Below, one piece after another: positions 42,627-52,379 of a stretch of 64,000 nucleotides of DNA. The stretch's first letter is position 1. Each line of letters opens with the position of its first letter. The translations under genes and the position numbers were made by a program. The DNA comes from an uncultured Eubacteriales bacterium (GTDB taxonomy: Bacteria > Bacillota > Clostridia > Oscillospirales > Acutalibacteraceae): NCBI GenBank assembly GCA_934489895.1, contig CAKSST010000006.1:1-64000 (forward strand), written 5' to 3'. Under the pieces are notes generated by a model. It had not been told where the DNA came from and searched no databases. It saw only the letters and a list, made by a program, of their open reading frames with translations.

Positions 42627-43811
42627 TTAATGGTGGAATAAGCGCATTCCTGTAAATGCCATAACCATACCGTACTTATCGCAGCACTCAATTACCAGAT
42701 CATCGCGGATAGAACCGCCGGGCTGTGCAATATACTTAACGCCGCTCTTAAAGGCGCGCTCAATATTATCACTAAATGGGAAAAATGCGTCAGAACCCAA
42801 CGCAACATTATGCCTTGTGGCAAGGTATGCTTTTTGCTCCTCTGCTATAAACGGTTCAGGCCGGATGGTAAAATATTTTTGCCAGTTGCCGTCAGCGCAA
42901 ACATCTTCCTCGTTCTGATTTATATAACCGTCAATAACATTATCGCGGTCAGGTCTGCCAAGCTCTGCTTTAAATGGCAGATTTATAACCTTATCTGCCT
43001 GACGCAAGAACCAGGTATCAGCCTTTGTGCCTGCAAGACGGGTACAGTGAATACGCGACTGCTGTCCTGCTCCCACGCCTATTGCCTGTCCGTCAACTGC
43101 ATAGCAAACCGAGTTGGACTGTGTATATTTTAATGTAATAAGTGCAATAATCAAATCTCTTGCCGCGCTGTCCGGCAATTCCTTATTCTTTGTCACAAGG
43201 TTTGAAAGCAGTTGGTTATCAATTTTAAAATTGTTTCTTCCCTGCTCAAAGGTTATGCCGTAAACCTGCTTACATTCCTGCTGTGCGGGAACATATTCAG
43301 GGTCAATTTCAACAATGTTGTAGTTGCCCTTGCGCTTGGATTTTAAAATTTCCAATGCTTCAGGCTCATATCCGGGGGCAATAACACCGTCTGATACCTC
43401 ACGCTTGATAAGCCGTGCAGTTGTTACGTCACAAACATCTGACAATGCAACCCAGTCACCGAAGGAGCACATTCTGTCGGTACCGCGTGCGCGTGCATAA
43501 GCGCAAGCCAAGGGTGACTCGTCAAGGTTCTCTATATCGTCAACGAAGCAAGCCTTTTTAAGAGTATCTGACAGTTTGATACCCACCGCCGCAGAGGTAG
43601 GGCTTACGTGCTTAAAGGATGTTACAGCAGGAAGACCCAAGGCTTCCTTTAATTCCTTAACAAGCTGCCAAGAGTTAAATGCGTCTAAAAAGTTTATGTA
43701 ACCGGGGCGTCCGCACAAAATTTTGATAGGAAGCTCACTGCCGTCCTGCATATAAATTCTTGCGGGCTTCTGATTGGGGTTACAGCCGTATTTCAATTCA
43801 AACTCTTTCAT
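42627..43811 (-). CDS. purH: AICAR transformylase (PurH formyltransferase domain only)
   Basis: Transfers formyl from 10-formyl-THF to AICAR giving FAICAR. 394 residues: only the AICAR formyltransferase half of PurH is present (LKYGCNPNQKPARIY, SFKHVSPTSAAVG, KYTQSNSVCYAVDGQAIGVG, the C-terminal SDAFFPFSDNIERA). The usual N-terminal MGS-like IMP cyclohydrolase domain is absent. The missing activity is supplied by the next gene upstream (purO-type, eight-base gap), an arrangement seen in some Clostridia. Confidence 0.92.
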   Translation of the reverse strand: MKEFELKYGCNPNQKPARIYMQDGSELPIKILCGRPGYINFLDAFNSWQLVKELKEALGLPAVTSFKHVSPTSAAVGIKLSDTLKKACFVDDIENLDESPLACAYARARGTDRMCSFGDWVALSDVCDVTTARLIKREVSDGVIAPGYEPEALEILKSKRKGNYNIVEIDPEYVPAQQECKQVYGITFEQGRNNFKIDNQLLSNLVTKNKELPDSAARDLIIALITLKYTQSNSVCYAVDGQAIGVGAGQQSRIHCTRLAGTKADTWFLRQADKVINLPFKAELGRPDRDNVIDGYINQNEEDVCADGNWQKYFTIRPEPFIAEEQKAYLATRHNVALGSDAFFPFSDNIERAFKSGVKYIAQPGGSIRDDLVIECCDKYGMVMAFTGMRLFHH

Positions 43812-43819
43812 TTTAAGCG

Positions 43820-44542
43820 CTACTCCTTATTTATATTAATCATTCTGTTTTGTGTCTCACCTGTTGCAATGTCAGTATATCTTACATACAGAGAAATTTT
43901 GTTATTTTCGTCCAACGCATTCCAAAGTTTATTTGTAAACACATCAATATCATTATCAATTGCTACACGCTCGGGCTCACCCTGGAAAGTTGGAATGGGA
44001 TTGCCGTCACAGACATAGGTGTGAATAAAGTGGCCCATGCCTGCCTTTGCGGGATAATCAAAGGTGTATCTTGCACAATCGCTGCCTTCGGCATCAATGC
44101 TTTTAAGAATGCTCATTTTATATGTAAAGTCGCCGTTAGCGAAAGTGAGCATACCGCTGATACGGGGTGTAAGGTTGGGCTCGTCAGGCTCAAACTGACG
44201 AGCGGTGAGCGAAACATCAAAAACCTTACCGTCAGCAAGACCATCATAAATGGTATCGGTCTGATCACCGTTTGTAACAATTAAATTATTTTCAAACTGA
44301 CGGATTGCCGCATAAATAATAAGGCTGGGATCCTCAACCTTTGAAGCATCAAAGGGCTCAGTATACACCGAACCGTCTTTTTCTGCAAAAATACGGTTAC
44401 GAGAGTTTGCACTGCGGCCCATAATAAAATAAGCTGCTACCGCATTTTTAGCATCTGCGGTTTTACCTATAACAATTCCGCGTCCTACATAAGAGTTGCC
44501 CTCGATAAGCTTTGCTATATCATTAATTTTATAAATATCCAC
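43820..44542 (-). CDS. purO: IMP cyclohydrolase, PurO-type
   Basis: Closes FAICAR to IMP, the last step of the pathway. 240 residues, unrelated to the MGS domain of PurH. GNSYVGRGIVIGKTADAKN, AAYFIMGRSANSRNRIF and IVTNGDQTDTIYDGL match the archaeal-type IMP cyclohydrolase (NTN-hydrolase-like fold). Its position directly upstream of a cyclohydrolase-less purH gives strong contextual support. The C-terminal part reads as a beta-rich extension with GMGHFIHTYVCDG. Confidence 0.85.
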   Translation of the reverse strand: MDIYKINDIAKLIEGNSYVGRGIVIGKTADAKNAVAAYFIMGRSANSRNRIFAEKDGSVYTEPFDASKVEDPSLIIYAAIRQFENNLIVTNGDQTDTIYDGLADGKVFDVSLTARQFEPDEPNLTPRISGMLTFANGDFTYKMSILKSIDAEGSDCARYTFDYPAKAGMGHFIHTYVCDGNPIPTFQGEPERVAIDNDIDVFTNKLWNALDENNKISLYVRYTDIATGETQNRMININKE

Positions 44543-44559
44543 CGTTTGTTTTTCCTTTC

Positions 44560-45174
44560 TTATTTTGAGATAAGCTCTGAAGAAATTTTTTCAACAGCCG
44601 CAGGCAATATTATCCACTCTGCCTGCTCCATTACCCTTTTTTGTAAGATTTCCGGAGTATCGTTTTCCATAACCTCTACGGCTTTTTGAAAGATAATTTC
44701 ACCGCCGTCAGGTATTTCGTTTACAAAGTGCACCGTAGCGCCTGTAACCTTAACACCCTTTTGCAGTGCAGCCTCGTGCACCTTTAAGCCGTAAAATCCT
44801 ACTCCGCAAAAAGACGGTATCAAAGACGGATGCACATTAATAATGCGCTTTTCGTAACGGGAGGTAAAGCTTTTGCTTAAAACAGACATAAATCCCGCAA
44901 GCACAATAAAGTCTATATCATTACTGTCAAGTTGTTCTATGATGCGCTGTTCAAATAACGCCTGATTGCCATCACATTCCTTTTTGGTGATTGTAACAGA
45001 CTTGATGCCCGCCTTTGCCGCCCTTTCAAGAGCGTAAGCCGAAGCGTTATTAGAAACAACAAGCTCTACTTTACCGCTTTTTATAATGCCGTTATTCTGA
45101 GCATCAATGACAGCCTGTAAATTTGTACCGCCGCCGGAAACTAAAACGGCAATTTTTGCTTTTTTATCTGCCAT
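44560..45174 (-). CDS. purN: Phosphoribosylglycinamide formyltransferase
   Basis: 10-formyl-THF-dependent formylation of GAR. 204 residues: AVLVSGGGTNLQAVID binds the phosphate, FIVLAGFMSVLS, then INVHPSLIPSFCG with the catalytic His, then VTGATVHFVNEIPDGGEII. ATG 45174 is chosen because AAGGAG lies eight bases upstream; an upstream ATG six codons earlier overlaps the purM end. Depends on Fhs (4091) for its cofactor. Confidence 0.96.
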   Translation of the reverse strand: MADKKAKIAVLVSGGGTNLQAVIDAQNNGIIKSGKVELVVSNNASAYALERAAKAGIKSVTITKKECDGNQALFEQRIIEQLDSNDIDFIVLAGFMSVLSKSFTSRYEKRIINVHPSLIPSFCGVGFYGLKVHEAALQKGVKVTGATVHFVNEIPDGGEIIFQKAVEVMENDTPEILQKRVMEQAEWIILPAAVEKISSELISK

Positions 45175-45185
45175 AAGCAAACTCC

Positions 45186-46226
45186 TTAGCAAATTACAAT
45201 CTTTTCGTCCGACTTTATAATCTCTCCGATTATATATGCGTCGTGGCCATTGGCTTTAAGTATCTCGAGCGCCTTATCGGCCTCCTCTTTAGGTACAACA
45301 ACGCTCATGCCCACACCCATATTAAAGGTATTGAACATATCACGTTCGCATATATTGCCATATTTTGCAATTAGCTCAAAAATAGGTAACACACGAACGG
45401 CTGAACGGTCAATATTTGCACAGAAACCATCGGGAATACTGCGCGGAATATTCTCATAAAATCCGCCGCCTGTAATATGGGAGACAGCCTTTACCTTAAC
45501 ATTTTCAATAAGGTCAAGTATTGCCTTAACATAAATTTTTGTAGGAGTAAGCAGAGTTTCGCCTATCGATTTGCCGCCAAGCTCTTCTACTGGTGATTTA
45601 ATATCTGAATTTTCAACATCAAACACCTTACGCACCAGCGAAAAGCCGTTTGAGTGTACACCTGATGAGGGTAATGCGATAACAACATCGCCCTCATTTA
45701 TTTCCTTATTATTGATAATTTTATCCTTATCAACAACGCCCGTGCAGTAGCCTGCAAGGTCATACTCATCTACGGGATAAAAGCCGGGCATTTCTGCTGT
45801 TTCTCCGCCGATAAGTGCCGCGCCTGACTGAACACAGCCCTCGCAAACACCTTTAACGATATCCGATATTTTTTCAGGCTCGTTTTTGCCGCAGGCAATG
45901 TAATCAAGGAAGAACAAGGGCTTTGCACCGCTGCAAATAATGTCATTAACGCACATAGCAACACAGTCAATACCTACTGTATCGTGCTTGTCCATTAAAA
46001 ACGCAAGCTTCAATTTTGTACCAACGCCGTCAGTGCCGCTTACAAGCACAGGCTTTGAAATGCCTGTAAGGTCAAGCTCAAACAAGCCTCCAAAGCCGCC
46101 CACGTCAGAACAAACACCATTTGTTATTGTTTTGGCTATATGCTGTTTCATCAACTCAACAGCCTTATAGCCTGCTGTTATATCAACACCCGCTGCTGCG
46201 TAAACATCTGAACGAGAATTATGCAT
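45186..46226 (-). CDS. purM: Phosphoribosylformylglycinamidine cyclo-ligase
   Basis: ATP-dependent ring closure of FGAM to AIR. 346 residues: N-terminal [70 protein letters not shown] and [16 protein letters not shown] are full family signatures. Six-base gap to purF, eleven to purN. Confidence 0.97.
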   Translation of the reverse strand: MHNSRSDVYAAAGVDITAGYKAVELMKQHIAKTITNGVCSDVGGFGGLFELDLTGISKPVLVSGTDGVGTKLKLAFLMDKHDTVGIDCVAMCVNDIICSGAKPLFFLDYIACGKNEPEKISDIVKGVCEGCVQSGAALIGGETAEMPGFYPVDEYDLAGYCTGVVDKDKIINNKEINEGDVVIALPSSGVHSNGFSLVRKVFDVENSDIKSPVEELGGKSIGETLLTPTKIYVKAILDLIENVKVKAVSHITGGGFYENIPRSIPDGFCANIDRSAVRVLPIFELIAKYGNICERDMFNTFNMGVGMSVVVPKEEADKALEILKANGHDAYIIGEIIKSDEKIVIC

Positions 46227-46232
46227 AAAACT

Positions 46233-47654
46233 TTATTCCTTTCCGTTCCAGCAATAAGTGCAAAGCTCACATGGCTTTATTCCTATTGCCTTAACCACAT
46301 TTTCTAAAGACTGAAACTCCAATGAAGAAAAATGAAAATTATCGCAAATATATTTCCTTAAATTTTTACCGCGCTGAGTTTCACCGTCTGTATACTCGTC
46401 AATATATTTAAACCCCTCTTCTCCCTCAAGCTCCATAATAACCCTGCGGGCAATTAAATCCATATCGCTTGTATTGCGGGAAAAATTAAGATATTTGCAA
46501 CCGTACATAATGGGCGGACAGGCAGAACGCATATGCACCGCCTTTGCACCGTTTTCATATAAAAAATCAACCGTTTCTTGCAGTTGTGTGCCGCGAACAA
46601 TTGAGTCGTCCACAAAAAGCAGTTTTTTATCTTTTATAAGCTCCTTGACGGGAATTTGCTTCATTTTGGCAACTTTATTGCGATCAGACTGCTTTCTTGA
46701 CATAAAGCTGCGTGACCAGGTGGGCGTGTATTTTATAAAAGCACGTGCAAAGTGCTTGCCGCTTTTATTTGAATAGCCTATTGCGTGGGGTGTTCCTGAA
46801 TCAGGCACACCTCCGACATAATCAAGGTCCTGCGCGGTTTTATTGTCTATATCCTGCTGTGCCATAAGCTCGCCGTTACGGTAGCGCATTTCCTCAACGT
46901 TTACACCCTCATAAGTAGATGTCGGATATCCGTAATAGCTCCACAAAAAAGCACAAACACGCTTTTGACTGCCGGGCGCCGCAAGCTGAGTCATAGTGTC
47001 GGCAGTAAGCTGTACAATCTCACCCGGTCCTAATTCTTTTACGTTTTCGTAGCCGAATTTCTGATATGCAAATGACTCAAACGACACTGCATAGCCGTCT
47101 TCGTTCTTTCCTATTTCAACAGGCAGTCTGCCAAAACGATCACGGGAGGCAATCAATGTTCCGTCATTTTTCAATATAAGAATAGATGCTGTACCGTCAA
47201 TAACCTCGTGTGCAAACTTTATGCCATCTGCAAAATTATCCTTTTGACTGATAAGTGATGCAAGCAAATCAGTGCTGTTGATTTTACCTGCTGTCATAGC
47301 GCCAAAATGACCGCACTTTGATAAATAACGCTCTATAAGCTCTTCTGCATTATTAATTCTGCCGGTCATACAGATTGCAAATATGCCTAAATTTGAACGG
47401 ATAATAAGCGGCTGCGGATCAGAATCGCTTATACAGCCTATTGCAGATGTGCCTCGCATATCATCAAAAACATGTTCAAATTTTGTTCGAAAAGGTGCGT
47501 TTTCAATATTATGAATTTCCCTTTGCAAGCCCATTTCTTTATCATATGCCGCAATACCGCCGCGGCGTGTACCTAAGTGTGAATGATAGTCAACACCGAA
47601 AAACACGTCCATAAGACAGTCCTGTTTTGAAACTATACCGAAAAATCCTCCCAT
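46233..47654 (-). CDS. purF: Amidophosphoribosyltransferase homologue lacking the N-terminal Cys
   Basis: First committed purine step. 473 residues: N-terminal NTN-hydrolase-type domain and C-terminal phosphoribosyltransferase domain with the PRPP loop LLFVDDSIVRGTQ and ACPPIMYGCKYLN. In normal PurF the residue after Met is Cys, the glutaminase nucleophile (CGIVGI). Here the N-terminus reads MGGFFGIVSK, so that Cys is replaced by Gly. ATG 47654 has a GGAGG site and no upstream in-frame alternative was seen. The enzyme may use ammonia directly or a separate glutaminase. The C-terminus keeps CELCTYC. It is the only PurF-like gene here. Confidence 0.85.
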   Translation of the reverse strand: MGGFFGIVSKQDCLMDVFFGVDYHSHLGTRRGGIAAYDKEMGLQREIHNIENAPFRTKFEHVFDDMRGTSAIGCISDSDPQPLIIRSNLGIFAICMTGRINNAEELIERYLSKCGHFGAMTAGKINSTDLLASLISQKDNFADGIKFAHEVIDGTASILILKNDGTLIASRDRFGRLPVEIGKNEDGYAVSFESFAYQKFGYENVKELGPGEIVQLTADTMTQLAAPGSQKRVCAFLWSYYGYPTSTYEGVNVEEMRYRNGELMAQQDIDNKTAQDLDYVGGVPDSGTPHAIGYSNKSGKHFARAFIKYTPTWSRSFMSRKQSDRNKVAKMKQIPVKELIKDKKLLFVDDSIVRGTQLQETVDFLYENGAKAVHMRSACPPIMYGCKYLNFSRNTSDMDLIARRVIMELEGEEGFKYIDEYTDGETQRGKNLRKYICDNFHFSSLEFQSLENVVKAIGIKPCELCTYCWNGKE

Positions 47655-47685
47655 TGTTTCCCTCCGAGGTTGAAATAAAAATATT

Positions 47686-48369
47686 TTAAGCGAAGAATAA
47701 CTCTGAGAGAGTCATTGGGTCAATATACTGCCCGTCTTTATAAACACGCATATTGCCTGATGCAATTTCATCAATAAGCATTACATCACCGTTTGCATCA
47801 TAGCCGAATTCAAACTTAATATCATAAAGCACAAGGCCTTTTTCTTTTAAATCGTCAGCAACAATCTTTGTAATTTTCTGTGTCATTTCCTTAATATCGT
47901 TATACTGCTTTGCAGTCATAACGCCCAATGCAACAAGACCGTCCTTTGTAACCAGGGGATCACCCTTTTCATCATTTTTGAAGGTGGTTTCCACATATGC
48001 GGGCAGGTCTGCTCCCTCTTCAATATAGTCGCTGTAGCGGCGGAGGAAGCTGCCAACTGCTTTATAACGGCAGATAACCTCAAGACCTTTACCAAAAACC
48101 TTTGCGGGAAGAACCTCCATAGTGGTGTTCTCAAGGTCAGCATTAACATAATGCGTTTTTATGCCTGCTGCGTTAACCTTTTCAAAGAAATATATTGACA
48201 TACGCAGATTTACATCGCCCACACCGTCAATGGTAAGACCGACTGAGTTTTCGCCCGGATCAAATACGCCATCTTTACCTGTGCAGTCATCCTTGAATTT
48301 AAGCAAATAATTGCCGTTATCCAATGCATAAACATTCTTTGTTTTTCCTGTGTAAACAAGCTTACTCAT
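47686..48369 (-). CDS. purC: Phosphoribosylaminoimidazole-succinocarboxamide synthase
   Basis: SAICAR synthase. 227 residues with [63 protein letters not shown] and the [13 protein letters not shown] segment. AAAGGAAG lies upstream. 35-base gap after purE. Confidence 0.97.
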   Translation of the reverse strand: MSKLVYTGKTKNVYALDNGNYLLKFKDDCTGKDGVFDPGENSVGLTIDGVGDVNLRMSIYFFEKVNAAGIKTHYVNADLENTTMEVLPAKVFGKGLEVICRYKAVGSFLRRYSDYIEEGADLPAYVETTFKNDEKGDPLVTKDGLVALGVMTAKQYNDIKEMTQKITKIVADDLKEKGLVLYDIKFEFGYDANGDVMLIDEIASGNMRVYKDGQYIDPMTLSELFFA

Positions 48370-48404
48370 TACTCATACTTCCTTTATATTATTTTTTGTC
48401 TTTA

Positions 48405-48893
48405 TTAAAGTTGAGATGCAATGTGCGCATCTTTTTCCAAAACTTTTTTTGCATCTGCCGCACGCTTTTCGTCAAGCATTTGTGCCAGAGCCTCATCCTC
48501 AACCGCAATTATCTGTGCACAAATAAGCGCCGCGTTTGCTGCACCGTTTATTGCAACGGCTGCAACGGGAATGCCTGTGGGCATCTGTACGGTTGAAAGC
48601 AGAGCGTCCATGCCGTCAAGCGCCTGTGACTTACAGGGTATTCCTATAACAGGCAGTGTGGTATTTGCGGCAATTGCTCCTGCAAGGTGAGCCGCCATAC
48701 CTGCCGCAGCAATTATTGCAGCAAAGCCATTAGCGCGGGCATTTATTGCAAAATCCCTTGCCTGCGCAGGAGTTCTGTGCGCCGAAAAAATATGTGCCTC
48801 ATATGGAATTTCAAAGCTTTTTAATACATCGATTGCTTTTTGAACAATGGGCAAATCACTGTCGCTTCCCATTACAATACCAACTTTTTTCAT
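48405..48893 (-). CDS. purE: 5-(carboxyamino)imidazole ribonucleotide mutase
   Basis: PurE, 162 residues: [28 protein letters not shown] and the [24 protein letters not shown] glycine-rich region. First gene of the operon, directly behind the ZTP riboswitch. purK is not in the window, so whether this is the class I (PurK-dependent) or class II type cannot be settled here; the AHRTP motif fits class I. Confidence 0.96.
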   Translation of the reverse strand: MKKVGIVMGSDSDLPIVQKAIDVLKSFEIPYEAHIFSAHRTPAQARDFAINARANGFAAIIAAAGMAAHLAGAIAANTTLPVIGIPCKSQALDGMDALLSTVQMPTGIPVAAVAINGAANAALICAQIIAVEDEALAQMLDEKRAADAKKVLEKDAHIASQL

Positions 48894-48927
48894 AACAATA
48901 CCTCATTAAAGAATTTAAGAAAATATA

Positions 48928-48973
48928 AAAGGGCACACTTGGACCTTATTTTAAAAGTTCAGGTGTGCCCAGA
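48928..48973 (-). terminator. Terminator of the ZTP-riboswitch leader
   Basis: GGGCACACcT / AaGTGTGCCC arms (48961-48970 and 48931-48940) followed by TTTTATATTTT on the minus strand. The first arm starts inside the riboswitch 3' half, as expected for ligand-controlled antitermination. Confidence 0.85.
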
Positions 48974-49040
48974 CGGTCGGCATATACATTTTTTGCTTCA
49001 TCGCGGTGTTCCGCGGTTATCCGTCAGTTGCAAAAAACGG
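48962..49040 (-). promoter_or_regulatory. ZTP riboswitch (pfl motif)
   Basis: Minus-strand leader of purE contains the pfl blocks GCAACTGACGGATAACCGC, GGAACACCGCGATGAAGCA and TGCCGACCGTCTGGGCA in order, with the terminator overlapping the last part. The motif senses ZTP/ZMP, the alarm for low 10-formyl-THF, and turns on purine and one-carbon genes. Confidence 0.92.
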
Positions 49041-49059
49041 TATTTAAAATACATTAATT

Positions 49060-49089
49060 ATAATAACAGACTCTGCATACTTTTGTCAA
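49060..49089 (-). promoter_or_regulatory. Purine operon promoter
   Basis: TTGACA (49084-49089), 18 bases, TATTAT (49060-49065), just upstream of the ZTP riboswitch on the minus strand. Confidence 0.8.
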
Positions 49090-49112
49090 TCTTTTAGACC
49101 GACAATATTTTA

Positions 49113-50618
49113 CTATTTTATTGCAGAGTTTTTGTCCTTTTGAATAACGTCGTGAGCGCCGCCCTCAACAATGCTGGTGGCCGACACCAAGGTGAGCTTT
49201 GCTTTTTTCTGAAGCTCAGGTATGCTTAACGCACCGCAATTACACATTGTTGATTTGACCTTTGAGAGTGATACTGCAACATTATCCTTAAGGCTGCCTG
49301 CATAGGGCACATAAGAATCAACACCCTCCTCAAAGGAAAGTTTTTTATCGCCGCCCATATCATAGCGCTGCCAGTTGCGGGCACGGGCAGAGCCCTCACC
49401 CCAATACTCTTTATAATATGTACCGTTGATGCTTATCTTATTTGTGGGGCTTTCATCAAAACGGGCAAAATATCTGCCAAGCATAACAAAATCTGCACCC
49501 ATAGCAAGCGCCAAGGTAATATGGTGGTCATAAACGATACCGCCGTCAGAGCAAACGGGAATGTAAACGCCCGTTTCCTCAAAGTAACGGTCGCGCTCTG
49601 TGCAAACCTCAATAAGCGCAGTTGCCTGTCCTCTGCCTATACCCTTTGTTTCTCTTGTAATACAGATTGAGCCGCCGCCGATACCAACCTTAATAAAGTC
49701 AGCGCCGCAATCTGCCAAGAAGCGAAAGCCGTCAGCATCAACAACATTACCTGCACCAACCTTTACGGTATCGCCGTATTTTTCGCGTATCCAGGCAATT
49801 GTGCGCTTCTGCCACTCAGAAAAGCCTTCTGAAGAGTCAATACAAAGCACATCTGCACCTGCTTCAACAAGAGCGGGTACACGCTCGGCGTAATCTCTTG
49901 TATTAATACCTGCACCTACAACATATCTCTTTTTTTCATCAAGAAGCTCATTGGGATTTTGCTTATGCTTATCATAGTCCTTACGGAAAACCATATAACA
50001 CAGCTTACCGTCATCACTGATAATAGGCAGCTGATTAAGCTTGTGGTCCCAAATAATATCATTTGCTTCCTTTAAGGTTGTCCCCTCTTTTGCCCAGATA
50101 AGCTTTTCAAAGGGGGTCATAAAGGTTTCAACCTTCTGGTCAAGAGACATACGGCTTATCCTATAGTCGCGTCCTGTAACAATACCGAGCAGTTTACCGT
50201 CTGCCGTACCGTCCTCGGTTACGGCAATTGTGGAATGTCCTGTTTTCTGGGTGAGCTCAATTATGTCTGCCAGAGTGCTGTCCGGACGAATGTTTGAATC
50301 ACTTTTTACAAAGCCCGCTTTATAAGATTTTGCGCGCTTTACCATTGCGGCTTCTTCTTCAATGGTTTGTGAGCCGTAAATAAAGGATATGCCGCCCTCG
50401 GTTGCAAGGGCTATTGCAAGCTTGTCACCCGATACCGACTGCATTATAGCAGAAACAAGCGGTATGTTAAGTGCAATTGCTGGTTCTTCACCCTTTTTAT
50501 ATTTTACAAGCGGAGTTTTGAGGCTTACCTTTGATGGTATGCACTCCTCAGATGAGTATCCCGGAATCAGCAGATATTCATTAAAGGTATGTGAAGGTTC
50601 GTTAATAAGTTTTGCCAT
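49113..50618 (-). CDS. guaB: IMP dehydrogenase
   Basis: NAD-dependent oxidation of IMP to XMP, the branch to GMP. 501 residues: N-terminal barrel half, a CBS pair between about 100 and 220 ([40 protein letters not shown]), then [14 protein letters not shown] with the catalytic Cys and [13 protein letters not shown]. The sequence is rather divergent from B. subtilis GuaB, and the annotation rests on the Cys loop and CBS architecture. It is the last gene of the pyrimidine transcript, 14 bases after pyrB, with GGAG before the ATG. Confidence 0.92.
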   Translation of the reverse strand: MAKLINEPSHTFNEYLLIPGYSSEECIPSKVSLKTPLVKYKKGEEPAIALNIPLVSAIMQSVSGDKLAIALATEGGISFIYGSQTIEEEAAMVKRAKSYKAGFVKSDSNIRPDSTLADIIELTQKTGHSTIAVTEDGTADGKLLGIVTGRDYRISRMSLDQKVETFMTPFEKLIWAKEGTTLKEANDIIWDHKLNQLPIISDDGKLCYMVFRKDYDKHKQNPNELLDEKKRYVVGAGINTRDYAERVPALVEAGADVLCIDSSEGFSEWQKRTIAWIREKYGDTVKVGAGNVVDADGFRFLADCGADFIKVGIGGGSICITRETKGIGRGQATALIEVCTERDRYFEETGVYIPVCSDGGIVYDHHITLALAMGADFVMLGRYFARFDESPTNKISINGTYYKEYWGEGSARARNWQRYDMGGDKKLSFEEGVDSYVPYAGSLKDNVAVSLSKVKSTMCNCGALSIPELQKKAKLTLVSATSIVEGGAHDVIQKDKNSAIK

Positions 50619-50632
50619 ATTGCCGTTCTCCT

Positions 50633-51724
50633 TTATATATTATGTTCTTCATTAAGCGCGGCTTCGCAATAAACACACTTATATGAATTTTCGGTTTTCT
50701 TAAAACATTGAGCAAGCTCCTGCTCACAGGAAGTTATGCAATGGGGATTTTTACATACAAATTTATTGTACTCACCGTCAATAAAAGTGTTGTTTTTGGT
50801 GTCTGTCTTTGCGGCTTCAAGCAGTTTTAATATTAAAGCCATACGCATATATTTACCGTTAAGCACCTGCTTAAAGTAGCAAGCGCGCGGATCATCATCT
50901 ATTTTAACACTTATTTCATTTACACGGGGAAGCGGGTGCAATACGCAACAGTCCGGCTTTGCGTTTTTCATTTTTTCTACTGTAAGAATATAGCTGTCAC
51001 GCAGGCGCTCATATTCAGCCCGGTCTGCAAATCGTTCACCCTGAACACGTGTCATATAAAGAATATCAAGTGTACCTATAACATCGTCAAGCGATGCGGT
51101 TTCAACATATTCCATATTATTTTTTTCTAACATGTCACGCTTGATATATTCAGGCAGTTTTAACTCATCGGGTGAAATAAGTACAAATTTTACATTATTA
51201 TATCTTGAAAGTGCGGCAATAAGCGAGTGCACTGTTCTGCCGAATTTCAAGTCGCCGCAAAAACCGACAGTCAAGCCGTCAAAACCGCCCGCTTTTTCGC
51301 GGTAAATTGTAAGCAGGTCAGCAAGAGTCTGCGTGGGATGGCAATGGCCTCCGTCACCTGCATTAATAACGGGTATTTTTGCGTTTTTTGCTGCAACAAG
51401 CGCTGCGCCTTCTTTAGGGTGACGCATTGCAATAATATCTGCATAGCAACTTACAACCTTTGAAGTATCTGCTACACTTTCGCCCTTTGCCGCAGAGGAT
51501 AAAGATGCACCCGGCATCGAAAGCACTGAGCCGCCAAGCTCATGCATCGCAGCTTCAAAGCTGAGTCTTGTTCTGGTGGAGGGCTCAAAAAACAAGGTGG
51601 CAAGCTTTTTGCCCTTACATATTCGCGAATACTTATCCGGATTATCAATAATATCCAAAGCGGTTTGCATTAAACCGTTTACTTCATCAACTGTAAGGTC
51701 AAGAATATCAATTACACTTCTCAT
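50633..51724 (-). CDS. pyrB: Aspartate carbamoyltransferase with PyrI-like zinc domain
   Basis: Second step of UMP synthesis. The first 310 residues are a standard Pyr[14 protein letters not shown] carbamoyl-phosphate loop, [15 protein letters not shown] and [10 protein letters not shown]. The C-terminal 40 residues have Cys at 324, 329, 350 and 353, a C-x4-C...C-x2-C pattern with CKNPHCIT...CVYCEA. This closely matches the zinc domain of the regulatory subunit PyrI (E. coli C109, C114, C138, C141). The PyrI allosteric domain is absent. Domain fusion appears genuine: no stop or frameshift between parts. Two-base gap to pyrE. Confidence 0.93.
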   Translation of the reverse strand: MRSVIDILDLTVDEVNGLMQTALDIIDNPDKYSRICKGKKLATLFFEPSTRTRLSFEAAMHELGGSVLSMPGASLSSAAKGESVADTSKVVSCYADIIAMRHPKEGAALVAAKNAKIPVINAGDGGHCHPTQTLADLLTIYREKAGGFDGLTVGFCGDLKFGRTVHSLIAALSRYNNVKFVLISPDELKLPEYIKRDMLEKNNMEYVETASLDDVIGTLDILYMTRVQGERFADRAEYERLRDSYILTVEKMKNAKPDCCVLHPLPRVNEISVKIDDDPRACYFKQVLNGKYMRMALILKLLEAAKTDTKNNTFIDGEYNKFVCKNPHCITSCEQELAQCFKKTENSYKCVYCEAALNEEHNI

Positions 51725-51726
51725 TA

Positions 51727-52365
51727 CTATGCTCCTATCCAGCTCTCGTCAGCCGGGTTATTTCTAAAAGCAATAAGACGCTCAATATCCTCTTCCTTAA
51801 TATAACCCTCTTTTGCTGCAGCCTTGGCAACACAGTCAAAGTTTGTGAGTGAAATGTTTTTTACGTTTGTCTCATTAAGACGGTCAAGGCCTTTTTTCAT
51901 ACCGTAGGTAAAGATTGAAACAATTCCCAAAACCTCGGCGCCCGCCTCACGCAGAACGTTTACAACCTCAATAACACTACCGCCTGTGGAAATAAGGTCT
52001 TCAACAACGACAACCTTTTGGCCTTTTTCCAATTTGCCTTCAATCTGATTTTGTCTGCCGTGGTCCTTAGCGCCTGAGCGAACATATCCCATAGGCAGTC
52101 CCATAATATGACCTGTAATTGCGGCATGAGCAATACCTGCGGTAGATGTACCCATAAGCGCCTCTGCATTAGGATAATTTTCTTTTATAAGCTGAGCAAG
52201 ACCGTTTTCAATATCATTTCTTACCTCAACAGAGGTTAAAGTTAAACGGTTATCACAATAAACAGGGCTTTTGATGCCGCTTGCCCAGGTAAATGGCTCT
52301 TCGGGCCGGAAGAATACCGCTTTAATTTTAAGCAAATCTTTTGCAATAAGCTCTTTGAGTTCCAT
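51727..52365 (-). CDS. pyrE: Orotate phosphoribosyltransferase
   Basis: Converts orotate and PRPP to OMP. 212 residues: [54 protein letters not shown], and the PRPP motif [25 protein letters not shown] precedes ATG 52365. It follows pyrF by 14 bases. Confidence 0.96.
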   Translation of the reverse strand: MELKELIAKDLLKIKAVFFRPEEPFTWASGIKSPVYCDNRLTLTSVEVRNDIENGLAQLIKENYPNAEALMGTSTAGIAHAAITGHIMGLPMGYVRSGAKDHGRQNQIEGKLEKGQKVVVVEDLISTGGSVIEVVNVLREAGAEVLGIVSIFTYGMKKGLDRLNETNVKNISLTNFDCVAKAAAKEGYIKEEDIERLIAFRNNPADESWIGA

Positions 52366-52379
52366 AAATTTTTATCTCC

